This document shows positions 17,672 to 26,880 of a DNA stretch of 64,000 nucleotides, in pieces. Position numbers and translations under genes: made by a program. The stretch's first letter is position 1, and each line of letters opens with the position of its first letter. The notes below the pieces were generated by a model, which saw only the letters and a program-made list of their open reading frames with translations, had not been told where the DNA came from and made no database searches. Location: positions 2,604,001 to 2,668,000 of the forward strand of contig OZ244125.1 of the NCBI GenBank assembly GCA_965215865.1, written 5' to 3'. Origin of the DNA: Balneola sp040222415 (GTDB taxonomy: Bacteria; Bacteroidota; Rhodothermia; Balneolales; Balneolaceae).

Positions 17672-20335
17672 ATGGGTGGCTTTTTATTAACTCCGGATTC
17701 TATTCCGTTGCTGGCTAAATTATTGTTGGCATTAATTGTAACCGGATATGTTTTTTTCTACAAACCAAAATCTACTTCAATAAAATGGTTTGCAGGATAC
17801 CTAGCCGGATATACTCTGCTCGATTTTTTTGCACTCACCGGAACTGCTGTTACAGCAAACTGGTCAGTTTTTTCTCTGCCTCTTCAATATTTAGCGAGTA
17901 TTGTATTTACTTTTTGCTATGTGCAGTTTGCTTATCAATTACATGAAGACACTTTTCCTAAAGAAAGAAACAGTGCTTTATGGATCTCTGCCGTAATTGG
18001 AAGTGCCGGAGTTGTTTATCTTTTTATAAAAATGTTCACCACAGGTTATGGGGATTATGAAGGCATTCAAATTCTGGTCCCTTACCCTTTACTAATGATA
18101 ACATGGGCTGCAATTGTTTTTTTCAGAAAACACCGATTAGAGAAGAGAAAAAGTGGACAAGAGGAATTTTATCGGGGTTATTTCGTATTTGTATGGCTGG
18201 CTTCAGTTGCTGTTCTGCTTTCATTTACCCCGGCGTTAGATGCTTTAGGAATTATAGATCAAACCACATTCGCACTTGTCTTTTTTGTGACCAATCTGAT
18301 CATTTTTGCAATATTAACTGCGGCTTTTTTCCGATATGTAGCTCAGTATTCTTCCATCCTTATAAAACTGGTTGGAGTTTCCCTGGTTCTTTTCCTGGCT
18401 CTTATTGGTATTCAGGGATATCTCATAATTCCTGAAGAAATTCGGGTGAATCCTGAGTTAAATCCGATTGAAGTTCACAAAACGCTGGTACCTTATGCCT
18501 GGTTTTTGATTTCTTCCTGCGTGGCAGTTTTGACCATATTTCCTGTTTTTTACAACCGAAGTGTGCTTGAGCCCTTGAAGTCTATCATCAAAGGAATTGA
18601 TAAAGTAAATGAAGGAAATCTGGGGCATAAAATTCCGGTTTCCAGCAGCGATGAATTAGGCCTGGTGGGAGAACATTTGAATAAAATGTCTGACAACCTG
18701 AAAAAAGCGAATGCCGAGCTTAAAGACTACACAGAAGGGTTGGAACAAAAAGTGCATGAACGCACCGAAAAACTTCAGCAGCAAACCAAAGAACTGGAAC
18801 GGCTACAAAATTTACGAACCAAATTATTCCAGGATATTTCACATGAATTAAGAACTCCTATTACGCTTATTTCCGGCCCGTTGCAGCAAATCATTAATTC
18901 GGACAAGGAATTTGATGAGTACACCCAGAAGCAGTTACATCTTTCTGTAAAAAATTCTGAACGATTGAAAAAGCTGGTGGAACAAATCATTGAGTTAAAC
19001 AGGCTCGAATTTGATCAGTTGACTATACACTATAGCTACATCAATGTATCTGAACGTCTTAAAATTCTCTGTACTTCTTTTGAGAGTTACATTGAAGAAC
19101 AAGGGTTAAATTTGAAAATTTCTATTCTTGAAGAACCAATATTTGCAAAACTGGATGAAGATAAATTTGAAAAGATTATCAATAACCTGATTTCAAATGC
19201 CATCAAATTTACTCCTGAAGATGGTGATCTTAGTGTGAGTTTAATTCCGGAATCAAATTTTTTCTCTATTCAAGTTCAGGATACCGGAATTGGAATTCCT
19301 GAAAATGAAATCCCTTATATCTTTGATCGTTTTACAAGTGCGTCTAAAACTAATGTTGATTATAAAGATGGCCTTGGTGTTGGTCTGGCTTTAACCAAGG
19401 AATATGTTGAACTTCAAAATGGATCAATTCATGTTAAAAGTGAGCTTGGAAAAGGAAGTACTTTTACTCTTACGCTTCCTCAAATTTCAGATCCTGTTAC
19501 TCTAAAAAAATCTGAATTTTCGGAAAAAGTTATTGACAATGGTGCAAATAAGGTAGACTCAAAAGAGCCAACCAGCGAAGCTCTGGTAAATACTCATTCC
19601 AGCACGATTCTACTTCTGGAAGACAATAAGGACATGGCAGATTATATAACATCTGTTCTAGAAGATCATTCATATAAAGTAGAACATGCGTTTCACGGTA
19701 AACAAGGACTGGAAAAGCTTAAAGATTTAAAACCTGACTTAATTGTAAGTGACATTATGATGCCTCAGATGGATGGAATGTCATTTCTTAAAAAAGTCAG
19801 AGAACTTCCGGATCTTTCTGATACCCCTACCATTTTCCTTTCTGCCCTTTCTGGTATGGAAAAACAACTGGAAGGATTCCGACTCGGGGTTAATGATTAT
19901 CTTGTTAAACCATTTAATCCTGAAGAACTTATATGTCGGATTCAAAATTTGATTTCATTCAGAAAAGTTAGAAAGCAGTTTACAGTTGCAGTTTCTGAAG
20001 ATGATACCCGGAATTTAGATGAAGAACTTATTCAAAAACTAACGACACTTGTAGAGACTCAACTTGGAAATTCGCAATTTAATATGGAAGAATTATCAGC
20101 TGAAGTAGCCATGAGCCGAAGTACTATGTATAGGGAAGTAAAAAGAATTACAGGACTTTCGGCTGGAGCTTTTGTGAAAGAAATCCGTTTACTGAAAGCC
20201 CGACAAAAGTTGGAAAGCAGATCGGTAAAAACGTTGGGAGAAGTTGCAGCAGCAGTTGGATTTTCCACACCAAACTATTTCACTAAACTTTATAAAAAAC
20301 GATTCGGAAAACATCCCTCGGATTATCTTAATTGA
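17672..20335 (+). CDS. Hybrid sensor kinase with membrane sensor, HAMP, receiver and AraC output
   Basis: In this 887-residue protein residues 10-290 hold about seven to eight membrane helices with no large extracellular domain. HAMP follows (about 290-345), a coiled segment, HisKA with H391 in QDISHELRTP, and HATPase_c (about 500-602; NNLISNAIKF, DTGIGIP, LGVGLALT). A receiver domain (about 645-765) has D694 in IVSDIMMPQMDG, and an AraC-type DNA-binding domain ends the protein (about 785-887). It is related in layout to the hybrid kinase at 9577-12378 but has a different sensor. It diverges from lnt, with a tandem AraC-type operator in the shared upstream region, and overlaps the next gene. 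Confidence 0.93.
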   Translation: MGGFLLTPDSIPLLAKLLLALIVTGYVFFYKPKSTSIKWFAGYLAGYTLLDFFALTGTAVTANWSVFSLPLQYLASIVFTFCYVQFAYQLHEDTFPKERNSALWISAVIGSAGVVYLFIKMFTTGYGDYEGIQILVPYPLLMITWAAIVFFRKHRLEKRKSGQEEFYRGYFVFVWLASVAVLLSFTPALDALGIIDQTTFALVFFVTNLIIFAILTAAFFRYVAQYSSILIKLVGVSLVLFLALIGIQGYLIIPEEIRVNPELNPIEVHKTLVPYAWFLISSCVAVLTIFPVFYNRSVLEPLKSIIKGIDKVNEGNLGHKIPVSSSDELGLVGEHLNKMSDNLKKANAELKDYTEGLEQKVHERTEKLQQQTKELERLQNLRTKLFQDISHELRTPITLISGPLQQIINSDKEFDEYTQKQLHLSVKNSERLKKLVEQIIELNRLEFDQLTIHYSYINVSERLKILCTSFESYIEEQGLNLKISILEEPIFAKLDEDKFEKIINNLISNAIKFTPEDGDLSVSLIPESNFFSIQVQDTGIGIPENEIPYIFDRFTSASKTNVDYKDGLGVGLALTKEYVELQNGSIHVKSELGKGSTFTLTLPQISDPVTLKKSEFSEKVIDNGANKVDSKEPTSEALVNTHSSTILLLEDNKDMADYITSVLEDHSYKVEHAFHGKQGLEKLKDLKPDLIVSDIMMPQMDGMSFLKKVRELPDLSDTPTIFLSALSGMEKQLEGFRLGVNDYLVKPFNPEELICRIQNLISFRKVRKQFTVAVSEDDTRNLDEELIQKLTTLVETQLGNSQFNMEELSAEVAMSRSTMYREVKRITGLSAGAFVKEIRLLKARQKLESRSVKTLGEVAAAVGFSTPNYFTKLYKKRFGKHPSDYLN

Positions 20336-20346
20336 TACTTAGTATA

Positions 20347-21300
20347 ATGTCACAAAAGTCTATTGAAATAACAGCATTAAAACCCGGAGACATTCTTCTA
20401 TGTGAATTCAGGCACCCGGGATTTGAAGGCTACGCAGAAGCATTGATTGCTATTCTGAAATTCCGGAATGCTAAATCTGACGAAGATCAACAGAAATTCA
20501 TGGCGGCAGCATTTACAATTCTAAGAGGTCTGATTATTACCTTTGACAAGGATATATATACTCATGCAGCATTCTGGGATGGAAAAGGCGTGGTAGAAGC
20601 AGGAGAAAAAGGCGTTCGCAGAAATCCAATTGATCATTATAAAAGCACTAATACGGATGTATATCGTTTTGTAAAGAATGACAAACAAGTGTTGGGAACA
20701 GAAAAATATCCAGTAAACCCGTTGTTAGAACTCGCTGATGAAATAGTAAATGAAAATCTTAATTACTCCTACAACACCGCAATTTTGATGATATTTCTCT
20801 GCATCACTCGATGGGAACGCGAAACATGGATTAAAGACATGGAAACTTTGTTAAAAAACCATCTCAAATCAGTCAATCCCAACCTTATTGACTTACTATT
20901 CAAAGCAAATCATGACAAATTTATAGAACTATTTGAATGGCTGGCCGATGAGATGATTCGCCAAATCGTTGCATTCAGAAGTGATAATGGATTGGTTTGT
21001 TCCGAAACTGTTGCAGCCATTTTTAATCAGGCAAAGCCTGAAGGAAAATATAAACTTGAAAAGCCTCTGAACTCAGCTACTATTCCTCATAAAGAAGAAG
21101 AAAGCATTCAACTCTCGCCGGAAGATTCTGAAAATGAATGGACTGAATTTTTTAATGAGTTGGATCGATCCGAGTTCCCATTAAAATCATCCTCACCTGA
21201 AAGTTCGGATTGGCAGAAGCATGCAGATATCATTTATACTCCTCATGATATTGCAAGGTCTGTTAATACCGTGAAAGTTGGTAGCTTGAATCTTAAATAA
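20347..21300 (+). CDS. Permuted papain-fold (YiiX/NlpC-P60-like) cysteine hydrolase
   Basis: The protein has 317 residues from the ATG at 20347; a TTG at 20332 overlapping the kinase stop is an alternative. The order of motifs is that of permuted NlpC/P60-type enzymes: an early LKPGDILLCEF strand, then the histidine in IYTHAAFWDG with the acidic VVEAG strand, and only later the cysteine in LVCSETVAAIF. Members cleave amide or ester bonds in cell-wall, lipid or protein substrates. There is no signal peptide, so it may act in the cytoplasm. A helical insert (about 140-220) separates the catalytic parts. Coupling to a hybrid sensor kinase is unusual and hints at a role in signalling. The substrate is unknown. 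Confidence 0.65.
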   Translation: MSQKSIEITALKPGDILLCEFRHPGFEGYAEALIAILKFRNAKSDEDQQKFMAAAFTILRGLIITFDKDIYTHAAFWDGKGVVEAGEKGVRRNPIDHYKSTNTDVYRFVKNDKQVLGTEKYPVNPLLELADEIVNENLNYSYNTAILMIFLCITRWERETWIKDMETLLKNHLKSVNPNLIDLLFKANHDKFIELFEWLADEMIRQIVAFRSDNGLVCSETVAAIFNQAKPEGKYKLEKPLNSATIPHKEEESIQLSPEDSENEWTEFFNELDRSEFPLKSSSPESSDWQKHADIIYTPHDIARSVNTVKVGSLNLK

Positions 21301-21410
21301 AAAACGCTCCAGCACAGAGCATTGGCGCGAAACCAAATCTTTGTCTTCAACAGATTCCATCAGAAGAGTAAAGTTCGACAGATGGATTAGCTTAAATACC
21401 AATCATAAAA

Positions 21411-21440
21411 AACCCTTGCTCAACTAAATGAACAAGGGTT
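21411..21440 (-). terminator. groEL terminator (identical to 12442-12471)
   Basis: A 12-bp stem with one mismatch and loop ACTAAA lies 33 bp after the groEL stop and is followed on the minus strand by a T-run. It lies between convergent genes, so it may also help end the hydrolase transcript from the plus strand. Confidence 0.85.
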
Positions 21441-21472
21441 AGAATCTTTAAATAAGATTTATGAGGGATGAT

Positions 21473-23158
21473 TTACATCATTCCGCCCATGCCTCCCATT
21501 CCCGGCATTCCGCCACCCATACCGCCTGGCATTCCGCCACCATCATTATCATCGTCAGATGGCTTGTCAGAAATTACAGCTTCAGTGGTTAGTAGTAATC
21601 CGGCAACAGATGCTGCGTTTTGAAGCGCTGCTCTTGTTACTTTAGTTGGATCGATTACACCAGCTTTAATTAAGTCTTCATACACTTCGGTACGTGCGTT
21701 GTATCCGAAAGCACCTTTTCCTTCAAGAACTTTCTGAACTACAATTGCGCCTTCAACTCCGGCGTTGTTTGAGATAGTTCTCAATGGAGCTTCAAGAGCT
21801 TTACGAACGATTTGGAAACCAACAGCTTCGTCATCGTTGATGCCTTTTAGTTTGTCAAGAACTTTCATTGTTCTTAAGTAAGCAACTCCACCACCAGGAA
21901 CAATTCCTTCTTCCACAGCAGCACGTGTTGCATGAAGTGCATCTTCAACACGGTCTTTCTTTTCTTTCATCTCAACTTCAGAAGCTGCACCGATGTACAA
22001 TACTGCAACACCGCCGCTTAACTTAGCTAAACGCTCCTGTAATTTTTCACGATCGTAATCAGAAGTTGTATTCTCGATCTGACCTTTGATCTGATTTACT
22101 CTTGCTTTGATGTCATCAGCTTTTCCGCTTCCACCAACAATAGTAGTATTATCTTTGTCGATAGTTACGTTGCTTGCCTGACCTAAGAAATCAAGAGTAG
22201 CGTTTTCTAATTTGTATCCACGCTCTTCAGAGATCACAGTACCACCTGTTAGTATAGCGATATCTTCAAGCATTGCTTTTCTTCTGTCGCCAAAGCCCGG
22301 AGCTTTAACAGCTGCGATCTTCAATGAACCACGAAGTTTGTTAACTACTAATGTAGCCAATGCTTCGCCTTCAATATCTTCAGCAATGATCAATAATGGT
22401 TTTCCTGACTGAACTACTTTTTCCAAAATTGGAAGTAGATCTTTCATCGCAGAAATTTTCTTATCGAAAATAAGGATGTATGGATCTTCAAGATCAGTTA
22501 CCATTTTTTCAGAATCGGTAACGAAGTAAGGAGAAAGATAACCACGATCGAACTGCATACCTTCTACAGTTTCTAATGTAGTTTCAATTCCTTTTGCTTC
22601 TTCAACAGTGATAACACCTGTGTTGTTGAATGTACCGTCGTCAGATTTTCCTACTTTCTCATAAGCATCAGCAATAAGAGATCCGATCTCGTCATCACCG
22701 TTTGCAGAAATAGTAGCGATCTGCTTCAATTTGTCGATGTCTTTGTCGATATCGATCTTAACATCTTTCAAACCTTCTACAATTGCGGCAACTGCTTTTT
22801 CAATACCGCTTTTAAGGTCCATTGGGTTTGCACCCGCAGTAACATTCTTCAAACCGGCAGCAATAATTGCTTGAGCAAGTACTGTTGCAGTAGTGGTACC
22901 GTCTCCGGCATTATCGTTGGTTTTAGAAGCTACTTCTTTAACCATCTGAGCTCCCATATTCTCGATCTTGTCAGAAAGCTCAATTTCTTTAGCTACAGTA
23001 ACACCATCTTTAGTGATCTTTGGTGCGCCGAATGACTTTTCAATTACAACATTTCTTCCGCGTGGTCCCAACGTAACTTTTACAGCATCGGCAAGTTTGT
23101 CGACACCTTTCTTTAGAGCGTCACGTGCTTCCACATCATAGTGAATTAACTTAGACAT
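21473..23158 (-). CDS. groEL: Chaperonin GroEL (60 kDa)
   Basis: This 561-residue protein is the normal length for GroEL. It shows the nucleotide-binding signature GDGTTTATVLAQ, the conserved opening VKVTLGPRGRNVVIEKSFG, and the C-terminal Gly-Met tail (GGMPGMGGMGGMM) typical of the family. It forms the double-ring folding machine with GroES in the cytoplasm. It lies 55 bp after groES in a bicistronic operon. The sequence is complete, with no odd features. Confidence 0.99.
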   Translation of the reverse strand: MSKLIHYDVEARDALKKGVDKLADAVKVTLGPRGRNVVIEKSFGAPKITKDGVTVAKEIELSDKIENMGAQMVKEVASKTNDNAGDGTTTATVLAQAIIAAGLKNVTAGANPMDLKSGIEKAVAAIVEGLKDVKIDIDKDIDKLKQIATISANGDDEIGSLIADAYEKVGKSDDGTFNNTGVITVEEAKGIETTLETVEGMQFDRGYLSPYFVTDSEKMVTDLEDPYILIFDKKISAMKDLLPILEKVVQSGKPLLIIAEDIEGEALATLVVNKLRGSLKIAAVKAPGFGDRRKAMLEDIAILTGGTVISEERGYKLENATLDFLGQASNVTIDKDNTTIVGGSGKADDIKARVNQIKGQIENTTSDYDREKLQERLAKLSGGVAVLYIGAASEVEMKEKKDRVEDALHATRAAVEEGIVPGGGVAYLRTMKVLDKLKGINDDEAVGFQIVRKALEAPLRTISNNAGVEGAIVVQKVLEGKGAFGYNARTEVYEDLIKAGVIDPTKVTRAALQNAASVAGLLLTTEAVISDKPSDDDNDGGGMPGGMGGGMPGMGGMGGMM

Positions 23159-23213
23159 AGTATTCTTTTCTTTTAATTTTTGATTTTAATTCTTTGTATT
23201 TGGTCTGATGTAC

Positions 23214-23501
23214 TTACGATAGGATTCCAACAATATCAGACTCACGCATAATCAGGTACTCTTCTCCGTCAAAACTTACTTCAGTACCGGCGTATTTACC
23301 GTAAAGAACTTTGTCGCCTTTCTTTACAGTCATATCAATTTTATTTCCGTTTTCTACTTTCCCTGCACCTACAGCTATAACTGTACCTTGCTGTGGTTTT
23401 TCTTTAGCTGTATCCGGAATGTATAGACCAGAGCTGGTTTTTTCTTCAGCTGCGTCCGCTTGTACAAGCACGCGATCGCCTAAAGGTTTAATACTAGCCA
23501 T
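23214..23501 (-). CDS. groES: Co-chaperonin GroES (10 kDa)
   Basis: This 95-residue protein has the family pattern: KPLGDRVLV at the start, mobile-loop region EEKTSSGLYIPDTAKEKP, GKVLYGKY-like KVLYGKYAG, and DIVGIL at the end. It caps the GroEL ring. The start is supported by an unusually strong Shine-Dalgarno (AGAGGAG on the minus strand, 23511-23516) about 9 bp before the ATG; most genes here lack one. No CIRCE box was seen upstream; instead there is a 7-bp inverted repeat with an 8-bp spacer (23556-23577). Confidence 0.99.
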   Translation of the reverse strand: MASIKPLGDRVLVQADAAEEKTSSGLYIPDTAKEKPQQGTVIAVGAGKVENGNKIDMTVKKGDKVLYGKYAGTEVSFDGEEYLIMRESDIVGILS

Positions 23502-23555
23502 GTGTATGACTCCTCTTTATTTTGTGTTAGTAGTTAATTTGAGCAAATGCTCTTT

Positions 23556-23577
23556 CATTGTTTCATCAGCAACAATG
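23556..23577. promoter_or_regulatory. Inverted repeat CATTGTT-N8-AACAATG upstream of groES
   Basis: Perfect 7-bp arms with an 8-bp spacer lie about 55 bp upstream of the groES ATG. A shorter GAGCA/TGCTC pair lies between it and the gene. The arms do not match CIRCE. It might be a heat-shock operator or simply leader structure. Confidence 0.3.
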
Positions 23578-23593
23578 CAACTACCGTACCAAA

Positions 23594-24367
23594 TCATTCC
23601 ATCATTCCGATGCTCTCTAAATGGGCTGTCAATTTTGCATATGTGGCGGGTTTCCAGTTCTCAGGTCGCAGATCAAAATCATAACCTTCGGGTTGTAGAT
23701 CTCCCAACACCGGCTTCAGCGAATTGCTGATCTTCTTTCTTCTCTGATTAAAAGCTGTTCTTACTACCGTCTTTAAATTTTGATCTGAACACTCGAGATC
23801 AGGTTGATCGAATGTTAAACGAAGCACTGAACTTTGAACTTTTGGTGGAGGACTAAAGGAGTTTGGAGATACATCGAACAGCAACTCTACTGAACTCATT
23901 AGTTGTGTTTGAACAGAAAGTATTCCATAAGCTTTGGTTGAAATGTCAGCTGCTAAGCGTTCAGCAACCTCTTTTTGCATCATTAAAATGGCATCTTCAA
24001 ATAGATCCCGATGTTCAAGCAAAGAAAAAAGAATTGGGCTGGTAATGTAATAAGGAAGGTTCCCTACTACATATGTTTTTCCTCCTTTAGCAATTAACTC
24101 ATTCCAATTTACTTTTAAAACATCTTGTTGGTGAATGGTAATTCCTTCAACTTCAGCTTCTAAAACACTGACTGCTCGCTGGTCAACTTCTATCACATGT
24201 ACATCGTCATACTTTTGAACAAGGTATTTTGTAAGAGCGCCCGTTCCGGGGCCGATCTCAATTATTCGATCTGATTTCTCTGCCTTAATAGCATCAACTA
24301 TTTTATAAATGATGTTATTATCGTTTAGAAAATGTTGCCCCAGACTTTTTTTTGTTTTAAATGACAT
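23594..24367 (-). CDS. rsmA: 16S rRNA A1518/A1519 dimethyltransferase
   Basis: This 257-residue Rossmann-fold methyltransferase has the KsgA/RsmA opening SLGQHFLND, SAM-binding motif IEIGPGTGALTKYL, the acidic VIEVDQRAV, and the catalytic NLPYYITSP motif. It transfers four methyl groups to two adjacent adenines at the 3' end of 16S rRNA late in 30S assembly. It lies 92 bp upstream of groES on the same strand and diverges from the 7TM-HD gene. Confidence 0.97.
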   Translation of the reverse strand: MSFKTKKSLGQHFLNDNNIIYKIVDAIKAEKSDRIIEIGPGTGALTKYLVQKYDDVHVIEVDQRAVSVLEAEVEGITIHQQDVLKVNWNELIAKGGKTYVVGNLPYYITSPILFSLLEHRDLFEDAILMMQKEVAERLAADISTKAYGILSVQTQLMSSVELLFDVSPNSFSPPPKVQSSVLRLTFDQPDLECSDQNLKTVVRTAFNQRRKKISNSLKPVLGDLQPEGYDFDLRPENWKPATYAKLTAHLESIGMME

Positions 24368-24489
24368 TAGATACTTTGCATGTTATGTTTCCAGGCAGAA
24401 TTAATTTGTCAGAAGTTTTAAATCTGGAAACTATTATCTGTAAATTAACGAACGCTTGCTATACTTGTAAGCAAAACTAATATTTATTT

Positions 24490-26880
24490 ATGAGTTTACT
24501 TGATAAAATCGGGTTAGGAAGGAAAAAGAGTGACATAGCTCCTCTTGTAGGAGAAAAACTTAAAAAAGAGCAAGAGAAATATTCTTTGAAAAGGAATCCT
24601 TACCTCCGTGCTTTTATATTTATCTGCTTTATTGGTATTTCCATTCTTTCATTGCCTAATGCAACCATCAACTCAGGGCTTAACTATAGTGTAGGTCAAC
24701 CATGGAGAGCTGAAGACTTGGTTGCTCCATATACTTTTGCTATCAATAAAACAGCCGAAGAAATCCAAAATGAAGAAGATCAGATCAGAAATACAGTTTC
24801 TCCTGTTTTTAACATTGATCCAAATGTAGAAATTGGAGTACAAACTAAGATTGATTCGCTGTACAGAAATATTCAGCCTGTTATTGAAGGTTATTACAAT
24901 TGGCAGGAAAGTAAACAACAAAGCTTGTCCTCCGTTTTTGATGACAGTATCCGGTTTGCTCAGGAATATGCCAATGCTGAGATACAACTTACGGAAGGCT
25001 CATGGACTGTTTTATTCGATAGCTATTACTCTGCCTTATCAAACAACCTTTCTGTTAACTCATTTATAGGAGTGCAGGTAAAGCAACAACTTGAATCTGT
25101 TGTAGAAACATTAATGAACGATGGCATTATTAACAGAACCAAAGCAAGCATCGAACAAAATGAAATTGTAATTCGTGATGTTGTAAACAGCACTGAACGT
25201 TTAGCTACAAAAGCCAGAGTTCGTGATCTCAGAGAAGCTAATGAGTTTGCTCAATTCCAGCTAAACAGAAGGTTTGAACAAAGTATAGCCCAGTTGGGGA
25301 TGGAGCTTTACAATAAAGTTATTCAGTCAAACTTAATATTCAGTGAGGCCGATACTCAAACCAGGATCGAAGACCAGTTGTCAGAAATATCAACTACAAA
25401 AGGTGCGATAGCTCAAGGACAGATGATCATCCGAAAAGGAGATATTGTGACTCAACAAAGTGCAAATATTCTGGAGAGCTTATCTGAAACCAGATCTCAA
25501 AATGCCTCTATCGTCGAAAAATGGCTCCGGTTTTCAGGTGGCGTAATTGCCATTTGTATGATTTCACTTGTATTCTTTATGTATTTATTCTTGTACAGAA
25601 GGCCTATAAGTACTCATAACGGATTATTCTTCCTTGTTTTTCTTACCATGGGGTTAATTGGCTTAGCCAGTGCAATTCTACTTCGTTATGATATTTCAAG
25701 TATCTACGTAATTCCTGTAGCCATTGCTCCAATTATTCTCACCATTATTTTTGATTCCAGAGTCGGGATAATAGCATCAGTAACTTTAGCAGCGCTGATT
25801 GGAATGGTAAATGGCAATGATTTTGAATTTACTATAGCAACAATTTGCGCTTGTAGTATGGGTGTGTTTTCAGTTCGTGATATTAAGGACCGTTCCCAAT
25901 TCTTTTTCACTACACCGGGTGTTGTCTTTATTTCATATATCATAGTAATTGGTGCTTTTTCTCTTACAAAGTTAAGTGGTTGGGAATCATTTTTTAATCA
26001 GATCTTATTTATAGCTATTAACTCGCTGTTTATCCTGTTTACGTATCCCATCATTTTACTGTTCGAAAAACTCTTTGGAATCACAACCGATTTCACTCTC
26101 CTTGAAATGAGTGACACCAACCGTCCACTGCTTAAGGAATTGATGAATAAAGCTCCCGGTACTTTTCATCACAGTTTACAAGTTGCTAACCTGTCTGAAG
26201 CTGCTGCTGCCGCCATTAAAGCAAACTCGTTATTGTGCAGAGTGGGTGCACTCTATCATGATATCGGAAAGATGATAAAACCCTCTTACTTCGTTGAAAA
26301 TCAGGGTGGAGGTTCTAACGAGCATGATAAGTTAAAGCCGCAAATGAGTGCAATGATCATAAAAGCTCATGTAAGTGAAGGAGTTAAAATGGCGGAAGAA
26401 GCAGGTCTTCCAAAAACCATTATAAGCTTTATTGAGTCTCATCACGGAACATCTGTGATCAGATACTTTTATGAGAAAGCCAAAGAGGATGACAACCTTA
26501 AAGAAATGCTGAATGAAGAGCAGTTCAGATATGAAGGTCCCCTTCCATCTACAAAAGAAACCGGTATTTTATTACTGGCCGATGGAATCGAGGCTGCTTC
26601 AAGGGCGATGAAAAACCCGAATTACAATAAGCTCGAAAATCTGGTTAACAAAATGGTTGATGACCGTGTGGCTGAAGATCAATTGAGTAAATGCCCGTTA
26701 ACTTTCCGTGACCTTAGTGTGATCAAAGAAACTTTTATCAATATTTTGGTTGGTGTATATCACGGACGAATTGAGTATCCGGAAGAGAAAAAGGAGAAGG
26801 AATCTGCAAAACAAGAGAACAACAACTCAACAACAGATGATACTTCTGAGAAAGAAGTGGAGTTGCCAAAGCAGGATTAA
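24490..26880 (+). CDS. 7TM-HD family phosphodiesterase (PgpH-like)
   Basis: This 796-residue protein has one helix near 40-58, a large extracytoplasmic 7TMR-HDED domain (about 70-335), a seven-helix block (about 345-545), and a cytosolic HD domain (about 555-705) with metal-binding motifs THHSLQVANL-like FHHSLQVANL, LYHDIGKM and SHHGT. An acidic C-terminal tail ends it. Characterised relatives such as Listeria PgpH hydrolyse cyclic di-AMP. The stop overlaps the xerD start by one base, so the two are coupled. The family is secure; the substrate is inferred from homologues. Confidence 0.9.
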   Translation: MSLLDKIGLGRKKSDIAPLVGEKLKKEQEKYSLKRNPYLRAFIFICFIGISILSLPNATINSGLNYSVGQPWRAEDLVAPYTFAINKTAEEIQNEEDQIRNTVSPVFNIDPNVEIGVQTKIDSLYRNIQPVIEGYYNWQESKQQSLSSVFDDSIRFAQEYANAEIQLTEGSWTVLFDSYYSALSNNLSVNSFIGVQVKQQLESVVETLMNDGIINRTKASIEQNEIVIRDVVNSTERLATKARVRDLREANEFAQFQLNRRFEQSIAQLGMELYNKVIQSNLIFSEADTQTRIEDQLSEISTTKGAIAQGQMIIRKGDIVTQQSANILESLSETRSQNASIVEKWLRFSGGVIAICMISLVFFMYLFLYRRPISTHNGLFFLVFLTMGLIGLASAILLRYDISSIYVIPVAIAPIILTIIFDSRVGIIASVTLAALIGMVNGNDFEFTIATICACSMGVFSVRDIKDRSQFFFTTPGVVFISYIIVIGAFSLTKLSGWESFFNQILFIAINSLFILFTYPIILLFEKLFGITTDFTLLEMSDTNRPLLKELMNKAPGTFHHSLQVANLSEAAAAAIKANSLLCRVGALYHDIGKMIKPSYFVENQGGGSNEHDKLKPQMSAMIIKAHVSEGVKMAEEAGLPKTIISFIESHHGTSVIRYFYEKAKEDDNLKEMLNEEQFRYEGPLPSTKETGILLLADGIEAASRAMKNPNYNKLENLVNKMVDDRVAEDQLSKCPLTFRDLSVIKETFINILVGVYHGRIEYPEEKKEKESAKQENNNSTTDDTSEKEVELPKQD

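Noticed and set aside
23502..23593. CIRCE heat-shock operator before groES
   Set aside because: The TTAGCACTC-N9-GAGTGCTAA pattern is absent; only a different 7-bp inverted repeat is present.
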